From Takakia lepidozioides (Eukaryota; Streptophyta; Takakiopsida; Takakiales; Takakiaceae): a DNA stretch of 64,000 nucleotides. The notes below the pieces were generated by a model. That model saw only the letters and a list, made by a program, of their open reading frames with translations. It ran no database searches and was not told the DNA's origin. Below are positions 10,426 through 22,449 of this stretch, piece by piece (positions within the stretch are counted from its first letter, which is position 1; each line of letters starts with the position of its first letter). The stretch lies in assembly GCA_030704615.1 (NCBI GenBank), contig CM060732.1, forward strand, positions 55,035,053 through 55,099,052. The letters are read 5' to 3'. The translations under genes and the position numbers were made by a program.

Positions 10426-12189
10426 ATGGAACGCTTATCATCTGTGCCACTGGCAGCTCTACCAGCCAGCAGGCGCCAACAACTTTGTGCACATCTCAAA
10501 TCGGGTGCTGTTTCTCTGGCGGATCTGAATACTGCCTTGTTGCAAGCTGCTGATACAGGGCACCAGTACCTTTTGCATATTCTCATCGATACTGGGGCAA
10601 CGAACCTTGTAGGTGCCATGACTCGCGCCGGATCGTCTGGCCACCTCCACATTGTGGATGCGCTTGTTTTACAATCCAAACCCGTGCCCTTTAGTGCTGC
10701 CTTTGTAGGGGCATTGGTGGGGCTTCGCAAAGACGTGGTGGATTATGTGGTGTCTGTGGCTGATAAACAGGGTCTGGACAACTGCTTGCTTTTGGGAGCA
10801 GCTCGTATCTGGAGCTGCAGAACACCTGAGGAGGTGACATTTCTGCAATATGCAATGGAAAGCATGGTGAAAGCTGGGGCCAGGGATTTTGAAAGAGCCT
10901 TGCAAGTCAGCTGTAGTGATGCTGTCATTGGCCACTGGAATGGTAATGTATTCAAAGATAAAGCCAAGATCTTGCAAAGAATATTAGTGTTAGGATCACG
11001 GAATCTGTCCGCAGAATTCATTGGCGGGATCCTCTTGATGATTTGTGTCACTTTTTTGTGCAAATTGATGAATTCTGGTGGAACGAGGACTACGGCAACT
11101 ATGACAGGGGGGTCTAAAGGAAAGCAAGTTGGTACGATGATGTCGGACTCCACAACTGCAGATATCCGGTGCCCTGGAGCAGTCGTGCAGGATATGATAA
11201 ACATCCTCTCTGTTGTCTGCCAATACGGAGCAGCAGAAAAGATTAACAGCTGTCGGCTCCTCGACTTCACTCAAATGAACATGGACAGTGTCAGATCTTT
11301 GCTCCACGTCCTACCCTGTCTCCATCAACCTGCAGGTGCAAGTGGGGACTGTGCAACTTGCAGCGCCCAATGGCCCCTGAAAGTGATGAAGTTTCTGCTT
11401 TTGGAATGTGGAATTCGAGAACTAGGTGGGAGAGTGACCCTCCTTGCAGCATTTCAAGCAGCCCGACATTCAAAGGTGCTCCTCCCAGTGGTACGATGTT
11501 TTCTTGAGCAGAAATGTTTTGATGCTTTTCCTCGGTACCTTGATATGTCCATAACCTTTTGTCAGGGTGATGCCATCCAATACCTCCTCAGCGTTCTTCC
11601 GAGGCCAATAGATACTGCCAGGGTGGTTAATGCTGTGAGAATTGCAGCGTCCGACACAAGGGGTGCGCCACTAGGCCCAGAAGGAGTGCTCTTTGCTCTC
11701 CATGCGAATTTCCTTGAGGATACCGAAGCCACTCTGGCTGAAGCTACAGCATTGGCAGACTTAGCACATACAGATGCGCTGGTGAAGAAGCGACTGAAGC
11801 AAGAATGGTCCCTGGAAGCCTTTCAAGCAGGGACCCAGGCAGGGCAGCAACATTTTTTGAATTGCATGCTTGTCAGAAAGCGGAGCTGCTGCTGGTTGCG
11901 TGTAGGTGACCTTCCTCTTGAGCTGCAGGTAGCAATTGCCTACCTTCCACTTTATAGAGACTGCTCTAGAACCCCTGGCAGTCTGCTGTCTGAAAGGCAG
12001 CGAGGAGAGTTGGTAACAGCTTTATGCTACTTGTATCAAGGCAGCACGATGGTGACTGAAGCAGAAGTTCTGGAAGCAGATAAGCGTACTTTGCTGCGCC
12101 TGCTTAGTGTCCGCCTGCCTGATTGGTGTCGGGATGTTGGGGGATCAGATGATGGAGCATCTGTCCGTGCCTTTTTTAGGTATGGATGA
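10426..12189 (+). CDS. Ankyrin-like repeat protein, 587 aa, function unknown
   Basis: A single unbroken frame of 587 codons. The start is well supported: an in-frame TAG lies two codons upstream (10420-10422) and the next in-frame ATG is far inside. Residues about 30-130 contain helical pairs with ankyrin-like wording (ALLQAADTGHQYLLHILIDTG, RAGSSGHLHIVDAL, ALVGLRKDVVDYVV). Similar diverged helices recur around 360-430 (AFQAARHSKVLLPVV, AIQYLLSVLPRP). The C-terminal third has a helical LPLELQVAIAYLPL segment. There is no signal peptide; a hydrophobic stretch near residue 205 (GGILLMICVTFLC) could be a buried helix. Such repeats usually bind other proteins, but no partner or enzyme domain is visible. 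The lack of introns contrasts with the three spliced genes to the right and may reflect retroposition or a lineage-expanded family. Confidence 0.7.
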   Translation: MERLSSVPLAALPASRRQQLCAHLKSGAVSLADLNTALLQAADTGHQYLLHILIDTGATNLVGAMTRAGSSGHLHIVDALVLQSKPVPFSAAFVGALVGLRKDVVDYVVSVADKQGLDNCLLLGAARIWSCRTPEEVTFLQYAMESMVKAGARDFERALQVSCSDAVIGHWNGNVFKDKAKILQRILVLGSRNLSAEFIGGILLMICVTFLCKLMNSGGTRTTATMTGGSKGKQVGTMMSDSTTADIRCPGAVVQDMINILSVVCQYGAAEKINSCRLLDFTQMNMDSVRSLLHVLPCLHQPAGASGDCATCSAQWPLKVMKFLLLECGIRELGGRVTLLAAFQAARHSKVLLPVVRCFLEQKCFDAFPRYLDMSITFCQGDAIQYLLSVLPRPIDTARVVNAVRIAASDTRGAPLGPEGVLFALHANFLEDTEATLAEATALADLAHTDALVKKRLKQEWSLEAFQAGTQAGQQHFLNCMLVRKRSCCWLRVGDLPLELQVAIAYLPLYRDCSRTPGSLLSERQRGELVTALCYLYQGSTMVTEAEVLEADKRTLLRLLSVRLPDWCRDVGGSDDGASVRAFFRYG

Positions 12190-13503
12190 TCTACTTTTGA
12201 CATTGAGCCTGAACGGCAGCGTCCGGACTCGCCACTTGTGAACAACTGCTTGTTGTGCTTGATGGAGTCTTCAAAATCATGGCGGCATTTTTGATAGTAC
12301 ATGTTGACCACATACTGCCGGATGTTTCTTTTAGCGGTTTGCAGAACAGTCGCATCCTGGTTTATAGAAGTACTCTGGTGTAGCTGCTTGCAGTGTCAAT
12401 GGAGTAAATCGGTTTACAGGTCATTAGCTGCTCTATTGAAGTCGTTTGGAGACATGCAAGCACTAAACTATCGTAGAGATATGTTGCTTTGGATTGGATT
12501 GGATTGAATTTTGAAGACAGTGAGGCAGAGGATGGTCGATGGTGAGACAGATGACCTCAGGACGCTGGCAGGCTTAAATTAGGGTGCTTTGGGTTCTTTA
12601 TCTATCTCTCTCTCAGAGAGGTATGTATTCTACGGATACATCATTGTACATAATTGGAAAAATCAAGTAGTCTGAAGGAGCCTTTGGGCTACTTGGAAGT
12701 AATTGAATTGGTAACATGGCAGCAGCTGATTTCTATTGTTCAAATGTGCAGTAGGCTACTGGTTTCTTCTTGATGTTTTGTACCGCATGACGCATCCAGT
12801 TAGACAACTTTTGTAGCAGTCCAATTTCAGTGCAGTATGAGTTCAGGCAGCTCTGTGAAATATTGCAAAATTTGATGTAACTGCAGCCAAGAGACTCTCT
12901 CAAGAAATGCATGATCTGAGGGTTGTGAACTAATTGAACTGTGACAACTGTGTTTGAGATGCGTGCAAGCTTTTGGTGAGAGCTTAAGCAGATCTCATCC
13001 AATTCAGACTACTAAGGCGACTCGGGCAGGTTACACTTTTGGACTTCCGAGAGTGAGGCTGGAATTGCTCTGTCTTTGGGGCCAGCCACTTGACATCCAT
13101 TTTTTATTTTTATTCTTTCAAAGTAGTTTTGAATTGTGAAGTTAAGAGGAAGTGGGATGATTGACTTGGGGGACCTGCGGTTTTCACGAGAGCGAGGTAG
13201 AGCCTCCCTTGTTTGTGTTGCCAGTGATGGTGGTGTGGAAAAGTATGGTGCTCCCTCTCCAACTTGGAATTACTGATGGAGTATTTTTCAGCCACGGTGA
13301 GTCAGCAAGGTTTTCTACAGCTTTTTCAAGCACAACCAAGCATCAGATCCAGGTGAGGTGTGCACAAGTTGAGGCCTGCCATTGCCTCATGATTGTTGGC
13401 CTTTTGCAGCTACCGAGGAGCCTGAGTATTGAAGTGGTGCCACTTTATGTGGGCTGTTTGGAGATGCGTTGTGTACAGTGAGTTCCTCCGGGTAAGATGC
13501 ACA
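12190..13503. other. 3' flank of the ankyrin-like gene, no gene recognised
   Basis: No supported coding region. It includes a short CT/AG microsatellite near 12605. Part of it is probably the 3' UTR of the upstream gene, but no clear poly(A) signal was seen near the stop. Confidence 0.35.
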
Positions 13504-13758
13504 AGACCCTTGTTGGAAACTCCACCATGGAGTTTGGAAAGCTCTGAACCCACGTGGGTTTCACGGGAGGGTGACTTCATCACCCACAAGACCCTTGTTG
13601 GAAACTCCACCATGGAGTTTGGAAAGCTCTCAACCCACGTGGGTTTCACGCGAGGGTGACTTCATCACCCACCAGACCCTTGTTGGAAACTCCACCATGG
13701 AGTTTGGAAAGCTCTCAACCCACGTGGGTTTCACGGGAGGATGACTTCATCTTCCCGC
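13504..13758 (+). repeat. Three-copy 85-bp tandem repeat carrying two palindromes per unit
   Basis: Units start at 13504, 13589 and 13674 (AGACCCTTGTTGG...), period exactly 85 bp, with only a few substitutions between copies. Each unit contains AAACTCCA-CCA-TGGAGTTT, an 8-bp stem with a 3-base loop. About 20 bp further is AACCCACGTGGGTT, a perfect 14-bp palindrome centred on a CACGTG G-box core. The unit is not a multiple of three and is not coding. The near-identity implies recent amplification. Confidence 0.9.
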
Positions 13759-15236
13759 GATGCCTGGCGTCCAACAAACATTGCTGACAAGAAGCCCTGA
13801 TGGAGGATGCGATAAAGACAACTCCAAGTTCAAGATATAAGGCGGTGCCTTATCTCGAGAAGCCTGATATCAGATGTTCGGGGAATCGGGGGATGTTCGT
13901 GTGGATGACTGGATATCTACGAATCGAGCAGGTAGGGTGGATGTCTGCTTCCTTCGCTAAAGGAGCTGAAAAGGAGATCATATTCTGTAGCTCGAGAAAA
14001 GCTCGGACGCTGTAGTCTCGGGGAAAGTACCCATGGAATCTTAATTAAGACAGAACTTGCTACACAGGAAACAATATGCAACACATCATGCAGAGAATAT
14101 GTCCCTTCTGCATCTGCTGCACAAGAGAACAGATCTCTAGACTCACCGATTTCCATGATCTGATTTATATTCAACCCGCGTCCTGGGGAGCCTTGGACCT
14201 CCTCCTGGTACACCGGAATGTTTAAGAGTAAAATTGGGGAAGAGCTATCATTACGAGACCCTCCAAGTTTCGAACTGGTAATCATGGATCATGGCCTCTG
14301 GCCAGTGCCCCGAGCGCTCTTCTTCGATGATCATGTGATGCATCTTCTGGGCATGTCTGTGCTGTGGGAAGCTTAAATCAGACAACCGATCGCAGAAGCT
14401 TGAAGGCGGAGGGCTTTCCGCACATCGAGTCAATCCATGGTCTGGGCGTGAATGCAGCTTCAACCGCCCATATGTTAACTTTGTTTGCGATCAATAGAAC
14501 GAGCATGTTTCGGGATAGGGGGATCGATCATTGACCCGCAGGGCTGTAGCTCAGCCTAAAATACAGATCCCACTCGGTCGAACGACGACCTGTAAGCTCA
14601 CACTTGATTACCAGGTGGTGACTGGTGACCTGCTCTCTGAAAGGAGGGCCAAATCAACTATTGAGCTCGCTTCGTGGGGCGCTGGAGTTGAAAAAAGCAG
14701 CAATAGACCGAAAAACTCCTAGCCATTTGAAGGTAAGAACATCAGACCATCTGGAAGCTCTACACCTGCACCATGAATCTACTAGAGATCATCAAGAAAC
14801 CAAGATCGATCGGAAATTTTTCCTACCTGTGCAGGATAGAGGGGCGATGGCCTACTGTGCCGCAGAAATGCTGCATCAAAGACCTCAATCAGCAGCTCTA
14901 GCATCTTCCGACCTACTGAGAAATCTTTATGTACAGTTACAACAAACTCGAACAGCAGACAAACCGTTGGGTAGGCTGCCATCATGACACAAGATGGTGC
15001 TGGCGACCTCGGTTTTCAAAGCTTCGGAGAATGCCCGAGGCAAGATCAAGATCAGCCCCCGATCAGCCGAGCTATCTCTGTTTTCATAATGGGGTCTGTA
15101 ACCAGACTCGGTTAGCAACTGTCAGGCGGATGGATGTTCACGGTACCCATCCTAATCGCATCTGTCGGTGCATTTCAACACACTGAAGTAGTGGTCACGT
15201 GAGGAAGCGCTTTTTCACGAGATGTCTGCTGAAGAA
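13759..15236. other. No confirmed gene; possible minus-strand exon pieces
   Basis: Two minus-strand stretches look slightly coding-like. Bases 14985-14836 end at a good donor (CACAG|GTAGGA), and 14285-13917 is a 122-codon frame. Neither matches a family I recognise and no connected gene could be built. The phrase 'ATCAAGAAACCAAGATCGA' recurs at about 14790 and 27325, so some of this may be dispersed repeat. Confidence 0.3.
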
Positions 15237-15470
15237 TGTTAAGACTATATGAAGCGTCACACTCTAATTAGCTGAACCGCTGAACCATTGTACAGCGGTT
15301 ACAAAGGATTGTCTCTTGACATTCTACTCCTATGGTCACGGTAATTGGTTGCAACAATAAAGGTCAGACCAGCCGGGGCTATGAATTATTCCTCTACCTG
15401 TATGAGTGCTTCTCGTGCCTCTCGATTCTGTAATCTGGGTCTTGTCCTAGGTGATAGTGAAAACTTGTCA
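15237..15470 (+). repeat. Ty1/copia 5' LTR (about 234 bp)
   Basis: The block begins TGTTAAGACTATA and ends AAACTTGTCA, the usual TG...CA limits, and is followed directly by a primer-binding site. It contains CAACAATAAAGG near 15350, a plausible poly(A) signal. The right end is fixed by the primer-binding site; the left end is inferred from the TG and is less certain. No matching 3' LTR was found downstream. Confidence 0.7.
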
Positions 15471-15482
15471 TGGTATCAGAGC
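15471..15482 (+). other. Copia primer-binding site (initiator tRNA-Met)
   Basis: TGGTATCAGAGC immediately follows the LTR end. This 12-mer is the classic complement of the 3' end of plant initiator tRNA-Met used to prime minus-strand DNA synthesis in Ty1/copia elements. Confidence 0.9.
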
Positions 15483-15548
15483 TGCAGGTTAGTGGCCAGG
15501 ACGAAAGACTAGACTGATTCATAGCAGAGAATAAATCAGATCATAATC

Positions 15549-16920
15549 ATGGCAGCAGTAGTAGCAAAGACGTCTCAAGGCAAACTCCTTATCATAGCTA
15601 CATTTGACGGAGAGAACTTCCATATTTGAAAGTTGAAGAACCGTATGATCCATTTGTGTGTATTGAAAATGAAGACGATGCGAGAGTTGATGGAGTCGAG
15701 TCTACTAGTGATGAAGATGAAGAAGTTGAGCCACGATTCAGCCTCCGTCTCAACATCAGACATAGACACACCCTCGTCGTCCTAAGCTCTCGATTATTCT
15801 ATGATTTCTGGGAACGAAGAATCACAAACGTTTAAGGAATCTCAATTGTGGAGAGGCTTCAAGGTGGAGAGAAGCCATGGATGAAGAATATGCATTTCTG
15901 TTTTTAAAGTGATACTTGGAAACTGGGAAGGAGAGCTGTTGGTTGAAGTGGGTCTAATTCAGCTGAAATTAAAAGCAGATGGTTTGGTGGAAAGGTATAA
16001 AGCAAGACTGGTTGCAAAGGGTTTTTCTCAGCCTGAAGGGATTGACTACGATGAAACTTTTTCAAGATTTATTCCATACAAAGAGTGCTTTGGCAGCTAT
16101 CAAGGACCTGGAAATAGACCAAATGGATGTAAAAACAGCCTTAGTAAATGGAGATTTAGAGGAGGTGTACATGGAGCAACCCCAGGGTTTTGTTGCTCAA
16201 GGACAGGAAAGCTGATGTGTAAGCTTTTGAAAACCCTATATGGGTTGAAACAATCAGCATGGTACCAGAAGATTAATGTTTATCTCATGTCAAAAGGGTT
16301 TTTGACATTTGAAGCAAACAACAATGTCGATGTCAAGTCCAAGAAGAGCAAGTTTGTATTACTTGCACTCTATGTGGATGACTCAATATTAGTCAGTAAC
16401 GATGTGACGGTGTTAAGTGAAGTGAAGAAAATAAAACATTCTTAATAGTTTGATATGACAGACTTTTGAGATATACATGACAGAAATGCACCATCCACGT
16501 GAGCCAAAAGGAATATGTGAAGAACATTTTGAGCAAATTCGAAATGAGCCTTTGTAAACTAGTGTGTACTCCGTTTGATTCAGGTGTGAAGTTGTCCAAG
16601 GAGATGTATCCGAAGACAGATGAGAAAAAAAAGGATCTATCTGTTACTCCATATTGGAGTGTCGTGGGAAGCCTAAGGTAATTGATGGTATGCACAAGGC
16701 CTGATATTGCCTTTGCAATAGAAATAGTTAGTAAATTCTTTGATAAATCCTGGTTCCCTAGAGTATAGATCTTTCGTTATTTAAAAGGCACATGAGATCA
16801 TGGCATGTGCTTAGATGGGAGCAACATACAATTACAAAGATTTTGTTATTCTAATTGGGCAAGTGATGCAGTTAGTAGTATATCAACTACCGGATATGTT
16901 TTTCAAGTTGTGGCGTAAAT
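15549..16920 (+). pseudogene. Ty1/copia polyprotein relic (gag start, RT, RNase H)
   Basis: After an ATG at 15549 the gag opening is recognisable (FDGENFHI, then a TGA where Trp is expected, then KLKNRM). The sequence then jumps to the reverse transcriptase without zinc knuckle or integrase, indicating an internal deletion. RT pieces appear in alternating frames: ERYKARLVAKGFSQPEGIDY near 15990, DQMDVKTALVNGDLEEVYMEQP near 16120, LKTLYGLKQS near 16230 and the catalytic LYVDDSILVSN near 16370. Further on come CTRPDIAFAI near 16690 and an RNase H piece, YSNWASDAVSSISTTGY, near 16850. Several stops and frameshifts make it non-functional. Confidence 0.9.
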
Positions 16921-17007
16921 TTGCGAGCATTCGGTGAATTGCAGAGGGAAATTCCCATCTTTTCAATCTCAAACATCATTTCGAGTTTTCTTTGTACCGC
17001 TTGAGAT

Positions 17008-17226
17008 TTGGATGCCGATGGGGGATCCAGTAGTCGAGGAGTGTTTTTGGATGTCATCACCTCTAACTTACCAGAGGGCCTCGTTTCCGTAGATACTCTC
17101 TTCAACGAGGTGTGTCCAACCTGTTTTGAGAGTTTTGTTTGTGGAGAAAGATTCCGGGAGCTTCCAGTTTGCAAACATAACTATGATCATGAGAAATGTA
17201 TTGACAAATGGCTTCAAGTGCAATGA
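17008..17226 (+). pseudogene. RING-H2 finger fragment, truncated
   Basis: A 72-codon frame carries CPTCFESFVCGERFRELPVC, then KHNYDHEKCIDKWL. This fits the first two-thirds of a RING-H2 domain (C-x2-C ... C-x-H-x2-H-x2-C) as found in E3 ubiquitin ligases, followed by the usual IDKWL. The final CPxC pair is missing. A TGA follows soon after, although CTTCAA|GTGCAA could be a donor to another exon; none was found downstream. The piece begins just past the copia relic and may have been carried or cut by it. Most likely a gene fragment. Confidence 0.55.
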
Positions 17227-20200
17227 CAAGCTTTAGCTGTTTGATTCTGCTTCAAAAACGCGTCAATGACAAAATCGAGTTTGTTTCTACCTCAAACGGT
17301 AGATACATATGAACTATGGAGTTAGAACGTTGTTTCTTGTGAGGTCAAATCCTTGGGGGGGGGTCACTCCCCGTATTTTCAAAACCACATGAGAACAAAT
17401 ATAGGGTGTAGTTTATTTTTTGAGGTAAATTTTAGAAAAGTTTTACTTAGAAAATATGGTAGGGCAATATCATTTCACCTAGTTTTTTAAAAAAAATTGT
17501 CACAGAAAATCCAGAGTTTTACTTTAAAAATTAATGTAATAAAAGGTTTTATCTGTAGACAGTATAATGTATCTATCCTTATGAAGTTTCTCATATTTCA
17601 TCCAACTCTAATCCATCACGATGAAATCTTCTCAAAACTTCATTCTCTCATCAGGCTTATTTGATGAATAAGCCTACCCAAATCTGGGGTCCTTCCATTA
17701 TGATGTTTTTAAATTGGTTCTCTAATAGAGGTCACCTAAAGTTCAAATACACAGTGGATTGATGTTGAGACCATAATCTCAATAGTGTCTATGACATTTG
17801 AACCATCTCAGAACTTTTACTTTTTAGATCCAAGTGATGCTACGGCTTTGAATGAGTTCGTGGCTAATGGAAATTAAACTATTCTTTGGGTCCGGCATTT
17901 GACTTATGTATGGAATGTTGTTTGTGTGCATGCTTTGAAATTTTGCAATATTTAAAATGATAATTTAAAATATGGTCTAATTAATTGTTGTAAAATAAAA
18001 ATAAAAAATAGGATATTTTGAAACAAAGGGTTTTACAATATTACCTATAGATAGGGTGAAAAAAATGTAAAATTTTAAAAATATAGCCTAGTATAAATAT
18101 ACCTTTGTACGCACGTGATATAGAAAAAATACATATAGTGACCCCGTGGTCAAATCTCGAAATGAAATAAAAACGATGTTAGAGGGTATTATAGACTCTC
18201 ATATATTTCCTCAAACAATTTTGGTGCTATGGTGTCATACATTGATCCTATTGATTACCCAAAATCCAAACTACTTCAACGTCTATTTTGCGGGATCAAA
18301 CCTAATTTGAAATGATATTTGTCGTAGTTCCACGATATCTGAAGACTTTGTGGTGTAGTCTTCAGCTTCAGGGACGGTAGAAAATTTATAGGTTTGTCCA
18401 TATTGCACATTGCGATCATGAGGTGGATGTCCTCGTATATCCAAGGCCCTCCCGCGTTTGGCACTAACCGCAACGTGCTCATATTATGAAAACACTTCAT
18501 ATGGCGGGGGATCAAAAGAAGGTGGTGTTGATTTTTTGAATATTTCCCGTTGAAGAAACTGATATAGAACTCAGGGCAGACTAAAGAGCCAAATCTCTGA
18601 ACTATCAAAGACGCCATGATGTTGCGCCTCGGTATGAAGATGACCGATGACAACTGTTGAAGATCATTTGTATATGCTATAGCAGGACTATGATCCAGCA
18701 TTGGTCATTGTCTCAACATCCCGGTGGATAGTTGCAAGATATGGTGTCTCACTTTTGGTATATGGTGACGTACACGATTTTTTATTTTTTATTTTTTTTA
18801 ATTTTGTTTTTGTTTTTGAGCATATGTTCTCAGTTTGATTCTTATAAATATAGACAATAGTATACTTAACATCTTTAGTAAAGGATATAACCCCAAATAT
18901 CATAAATATTATTTATTAAAAAAATTAATTTTTAATTGAAAAAAACTTTTAGGAGTCAAATCTTAGAGTGTATGACCATTTGTCCATATACCACCTGGCC
19001 ATCCTAGATTGTATGTTTGTATATTTATTAGTGAAAAATGATATCCCAAAAACCCAAAAGACAATATGCTATGGACTCATACCTCTTTTTTGGTATATAA
19101 AAAAGTCCATAGCTTGGTAAAAATGAGATAGATTTCCAAAGTACTTTCACCTATTTAAACATTGCACATTTTCTACACATGGCTTTTTGTCCTTATTACA
19201 ATTGGTTACATTTAGATATGTTTTTTTAAGAGTCCATAGCAAAAAAATCTGTGTCGATGACAAAATGTGTTTTGAGATTCAAAAATCCATAGCATTCTTA
19301 GAGTCCATCCAATTTGCAAAAACATGTTACATTATATAGGTCTCGTAGGTGGTACACAAGAACCAATGTCCTTTATAATAAAGATGAATTATTGTGAATA
19401 AAAAAAAAAAATCACATGAAGCACAGTCACTGAAAAACTGCCCGATAACGTCCAAACTGAGACACCATATCTAGCAACTGCCCCGGGGCAACACTTGAGC
19501 TCATATAGAGAGAGAATTTTGAAAGTTGAGGGACTAGGATACGCACTCTCGTCAACATGCAGAATCCAGTGTTTAGCTCTTGGATTAGAGACCTACGCTC
19601 TATTGCACCCTACGAGATATGTTTAATTTTTCTCTAGTTCTCGAACACCATCTTGTCCGACTCGAATGGTATTTCGTAGACGAAACTACACAGAGATAGG
19701 GACGTCACTTTGAGATGACTTCTCAAAAAGCCAGCTTTAGCTTACCTACTGCTTATTGTGCAAATTGGTCTGTTCGAAATGGGCTAAAACTCTCACATCT
19801 GCTGGTGATATAAGGAACCTATGCAAGCTGAGCACATGAGCATGCAATTGTATCGCCAATATTGCACTCTGAGATTGAAACCGGACACGAGGCATATTGG
19901 TTTTTGCTATTTAAAAATATCACGAAGACTCCAAAGAGTGGCTATATAAATGAACTGGAGGAAACATTTATAAAAGTCTCTCCTTTTAATAGAATTCAGT
20001 CATGTCGTGCTCCATGAAGAGTTGTCTTGAAAAGCAGCTTGATGTCGATGTCATGGCTAAGCGATTCAAATCCACTTTGGGGAGATATTATCATTGAGAT
20101 TGTCTGCGAGCCAGTCTACGAGTCATTGCTGAAGAGTTTCAAATGTTTCTTTTACTCTCTTAGAAAAATAGTAAGTTTCGCTTGCGAAACCTAACATCCT

Positions 20201-20839
20201 CTAATGTTGTGATTATTGTAATCTCGAAGACTTAGTCTTATGCAAATTTAGGTGAAGAGTCTTGCAGACATATTACTGGTATTTCTGAGCTGGATCGATA
20301 ATGTTTAAATTTGTTTATGAAACATAAATCTTCAATGTGTTACAACTCATGTGGTGTTCCTATGGTGTTCTATGGTATTCTCCGTTGATTGTCTCGGTTA
20401 ATTTGAGATTTTTTCCTTTGCTGAGTGTTTGTGGATCTGAAGTCTGTCTTGGAAAGACTACTCATCTGCATTCTATTTCCCATTCTTTGGGATTAGAATG
20501 TTAAGTTTATGTTTATGATTGACTGCATCGACAGTGATTGTTCCCGAGAAGAGTAGAATGACTTTTGTCCTGGTGACCCTCCATACATCGTCTATTCTTG
20601 CAAATGGTAGACATAGCTACTTAACAGTGTTTATTATCGGACCATTCTTCTTTTGCCTGAGCATTCTCAAGAAGATGGTCACTCTACCTGCATGTAAATC
20701 AAAACGTACATAAGTTTTGAGTCTTGATTGCTAAACATGTAAAAACATAGGTGTCTCACGTGGTCTAAATCAAATATTCAAATTTGCAAAGGTCTTTACA
20801 CTCAAGGAGGCGTTCGTACCAATGGAAATATTCATACTC
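17227..20839. other. AT-rich non-coding region with one unassigned minus-strand frame
   Basis: Long AT-rich DNA with many A/T runs and no recognisable gene. A 141-codon minus frame (18701-18276) reads as mixed hydrophobic/basic protein (for example FGSLVCPEFYISFFNGKY) with no motif I know; it may be a transposon relic or chance. The phrase 'GACACCATATCTAGCAACTGCC' near 19465 is echoed, inverted, near 18735, suggesting a diverged inverted repeat about 730 bp apart. Confidence 0.35.
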
Positions 20840-21812
20840 CTTGAAATACCGAGCAGGCACATGTGAAGGTCGAAAACAACCATTCTTGTTGATTTGGCGG
20901 ACTTGGTGAAGGTTCCACACCCCTATGTATTCGTCAATGACGGACCGTAGGATGGGAATGTAGACCGCCGTGAACGAGGCACTCTACCAGCCATCATCCA
21001 CATCCAATAAACCTACAGTCTCCATGGTCTGGAAAATCATTGAACTTGTAGAAGAAGATGACACGCTCCCACAGATGTCGCCACCAATGTTCGATTCTCT
21101 GCTATGTGAACACATATACAAGGTCATTTTCATAACATAAAAAATAAAGGCATCTCCCCCAATTAACAGTTCAAGAAGCATATTTCAATACCTGGTTCTT
21201 AGTGGAGGATCGAGTCAAAAAAGGATTGTGAATATCTGTCCGCACAGATTCTTGGTACTCTTTCATGAGGTTGTGTTCTGAAGCAAATGTGAACGGATCC
21301 GCAATGGTGCCCATACTTGGTTACAACATCCATGTACCCAACAAAAATCGTCTCTGCCCTTTTGTTGTTGGCTACCTTTGCCCACAACAAAATTTGAGGC
21401 CCCATCTATCCCTGCATGGACTCGGATATTTCCAAACATTGTGAGCTTGTCATAAGCTGCACAAACAGACAGAAAATAAATCAATCTCTGCATCAATTGG
21501 AGAGTCAATCCAACAATGCCTCAATAGAGATAACACGGAGCTCTAGTACTAGTGGGATACACAAAGAAGGGATTGCAGTGACTTACAGTCAATGTGCCAT
21601 AGTGCCATTGGCTTGGTCACGTTGTATTGACCTCTGACAAGGCCGCATGCGCTACGCCTCCGCTCATAGTGGTACCTGGAGATGATCCTCAAAGCGCGTG
21701 CGATCTTGATGCGAGAGACTCGGAAGATCTGTAATGGAGGAAGGGTGTCAAGCATGTTCGAGAAGCGAGGATGTGTGGGTGGAAGCCTACAGGTTGAAAA
21801 CAAACAAAACAC
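20840..21812 (-). pseudogene. Integrase-core (DDE) transposase relic
   Basis: Minus-strand pieces in several frames follow the order of a widespread integrase-core transposase family. ERRRSACGLVRGQYNV and MALWHID lie near 21650-21590. GNIRVHAGIDGASNFVV, then AKVANNKRAETIF and VVTKYG, lie near 21440-21310; the Asp of GIDG is a likely first catalytic residue. RTDIHNPFLTRSS follows near 21220, then QRIEHWWR near 21090 (the Glu is typical of the third catalytic position), and IPILRSVIDEYIGVWNLHQVR near 20930. Known members carry 'LWHIDGNHKL', 'GIDGYSR' and 'NQRIERWW'. Frameshifts between all blocks show decay. No terminal repeats were identified. Confidence 0.75.
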
Positions 21813-22449
21813 CCATACGTTTAAATTACATCAATTATTGGATAAAACCAAGTTTCTGTCCTCTGGTTTGTTTTTTACTTAACGAAAGGGTATAACAAGG
21901 AATATCCTTGTGAGTTTTAGTACAGGGCCAAACAAACAGAAAAATAAAATAAAATAAAAAGGATAATAGTATGAAGCACCAAAGCGACCGGGAATTATTA
22001 TCCGTACATTCACCAAAAAAAATGACAACCAACAAAGTTCATTCAATTGGTTGCTTAGTTATAATAGGAAGCCTTTGTAAAAGAAACAATTGTTTGGCAA
22101 ATTGTTCGGTATTCGTATGATTTTAGTTGGATCGAATTTTGTACAGACGATTATCATACATGTATATATGTTCACAAAAAATGTTACAAGGAACGAAAAT
22201 CATCCAGGCATGGAACGATCCGTTCAATACCTGTATGCAAAACTTTGCAAGGGCGAACAGTCTCTATATACGTATATTCACCAAAAGAAAATGACAACCA
22301 ACAAAATTCATTCAAGTGTGGTTGCTTAGTATTGTTTGGCCTTTTGCCGTTATAGGATGCATACCCACCCTTTTATTTTTAGATGCAGTAGCCTTCAACA
22401 CTATCATAAAATTACATGAACAATGGATTGATAATATAAGTCTTCTTGA

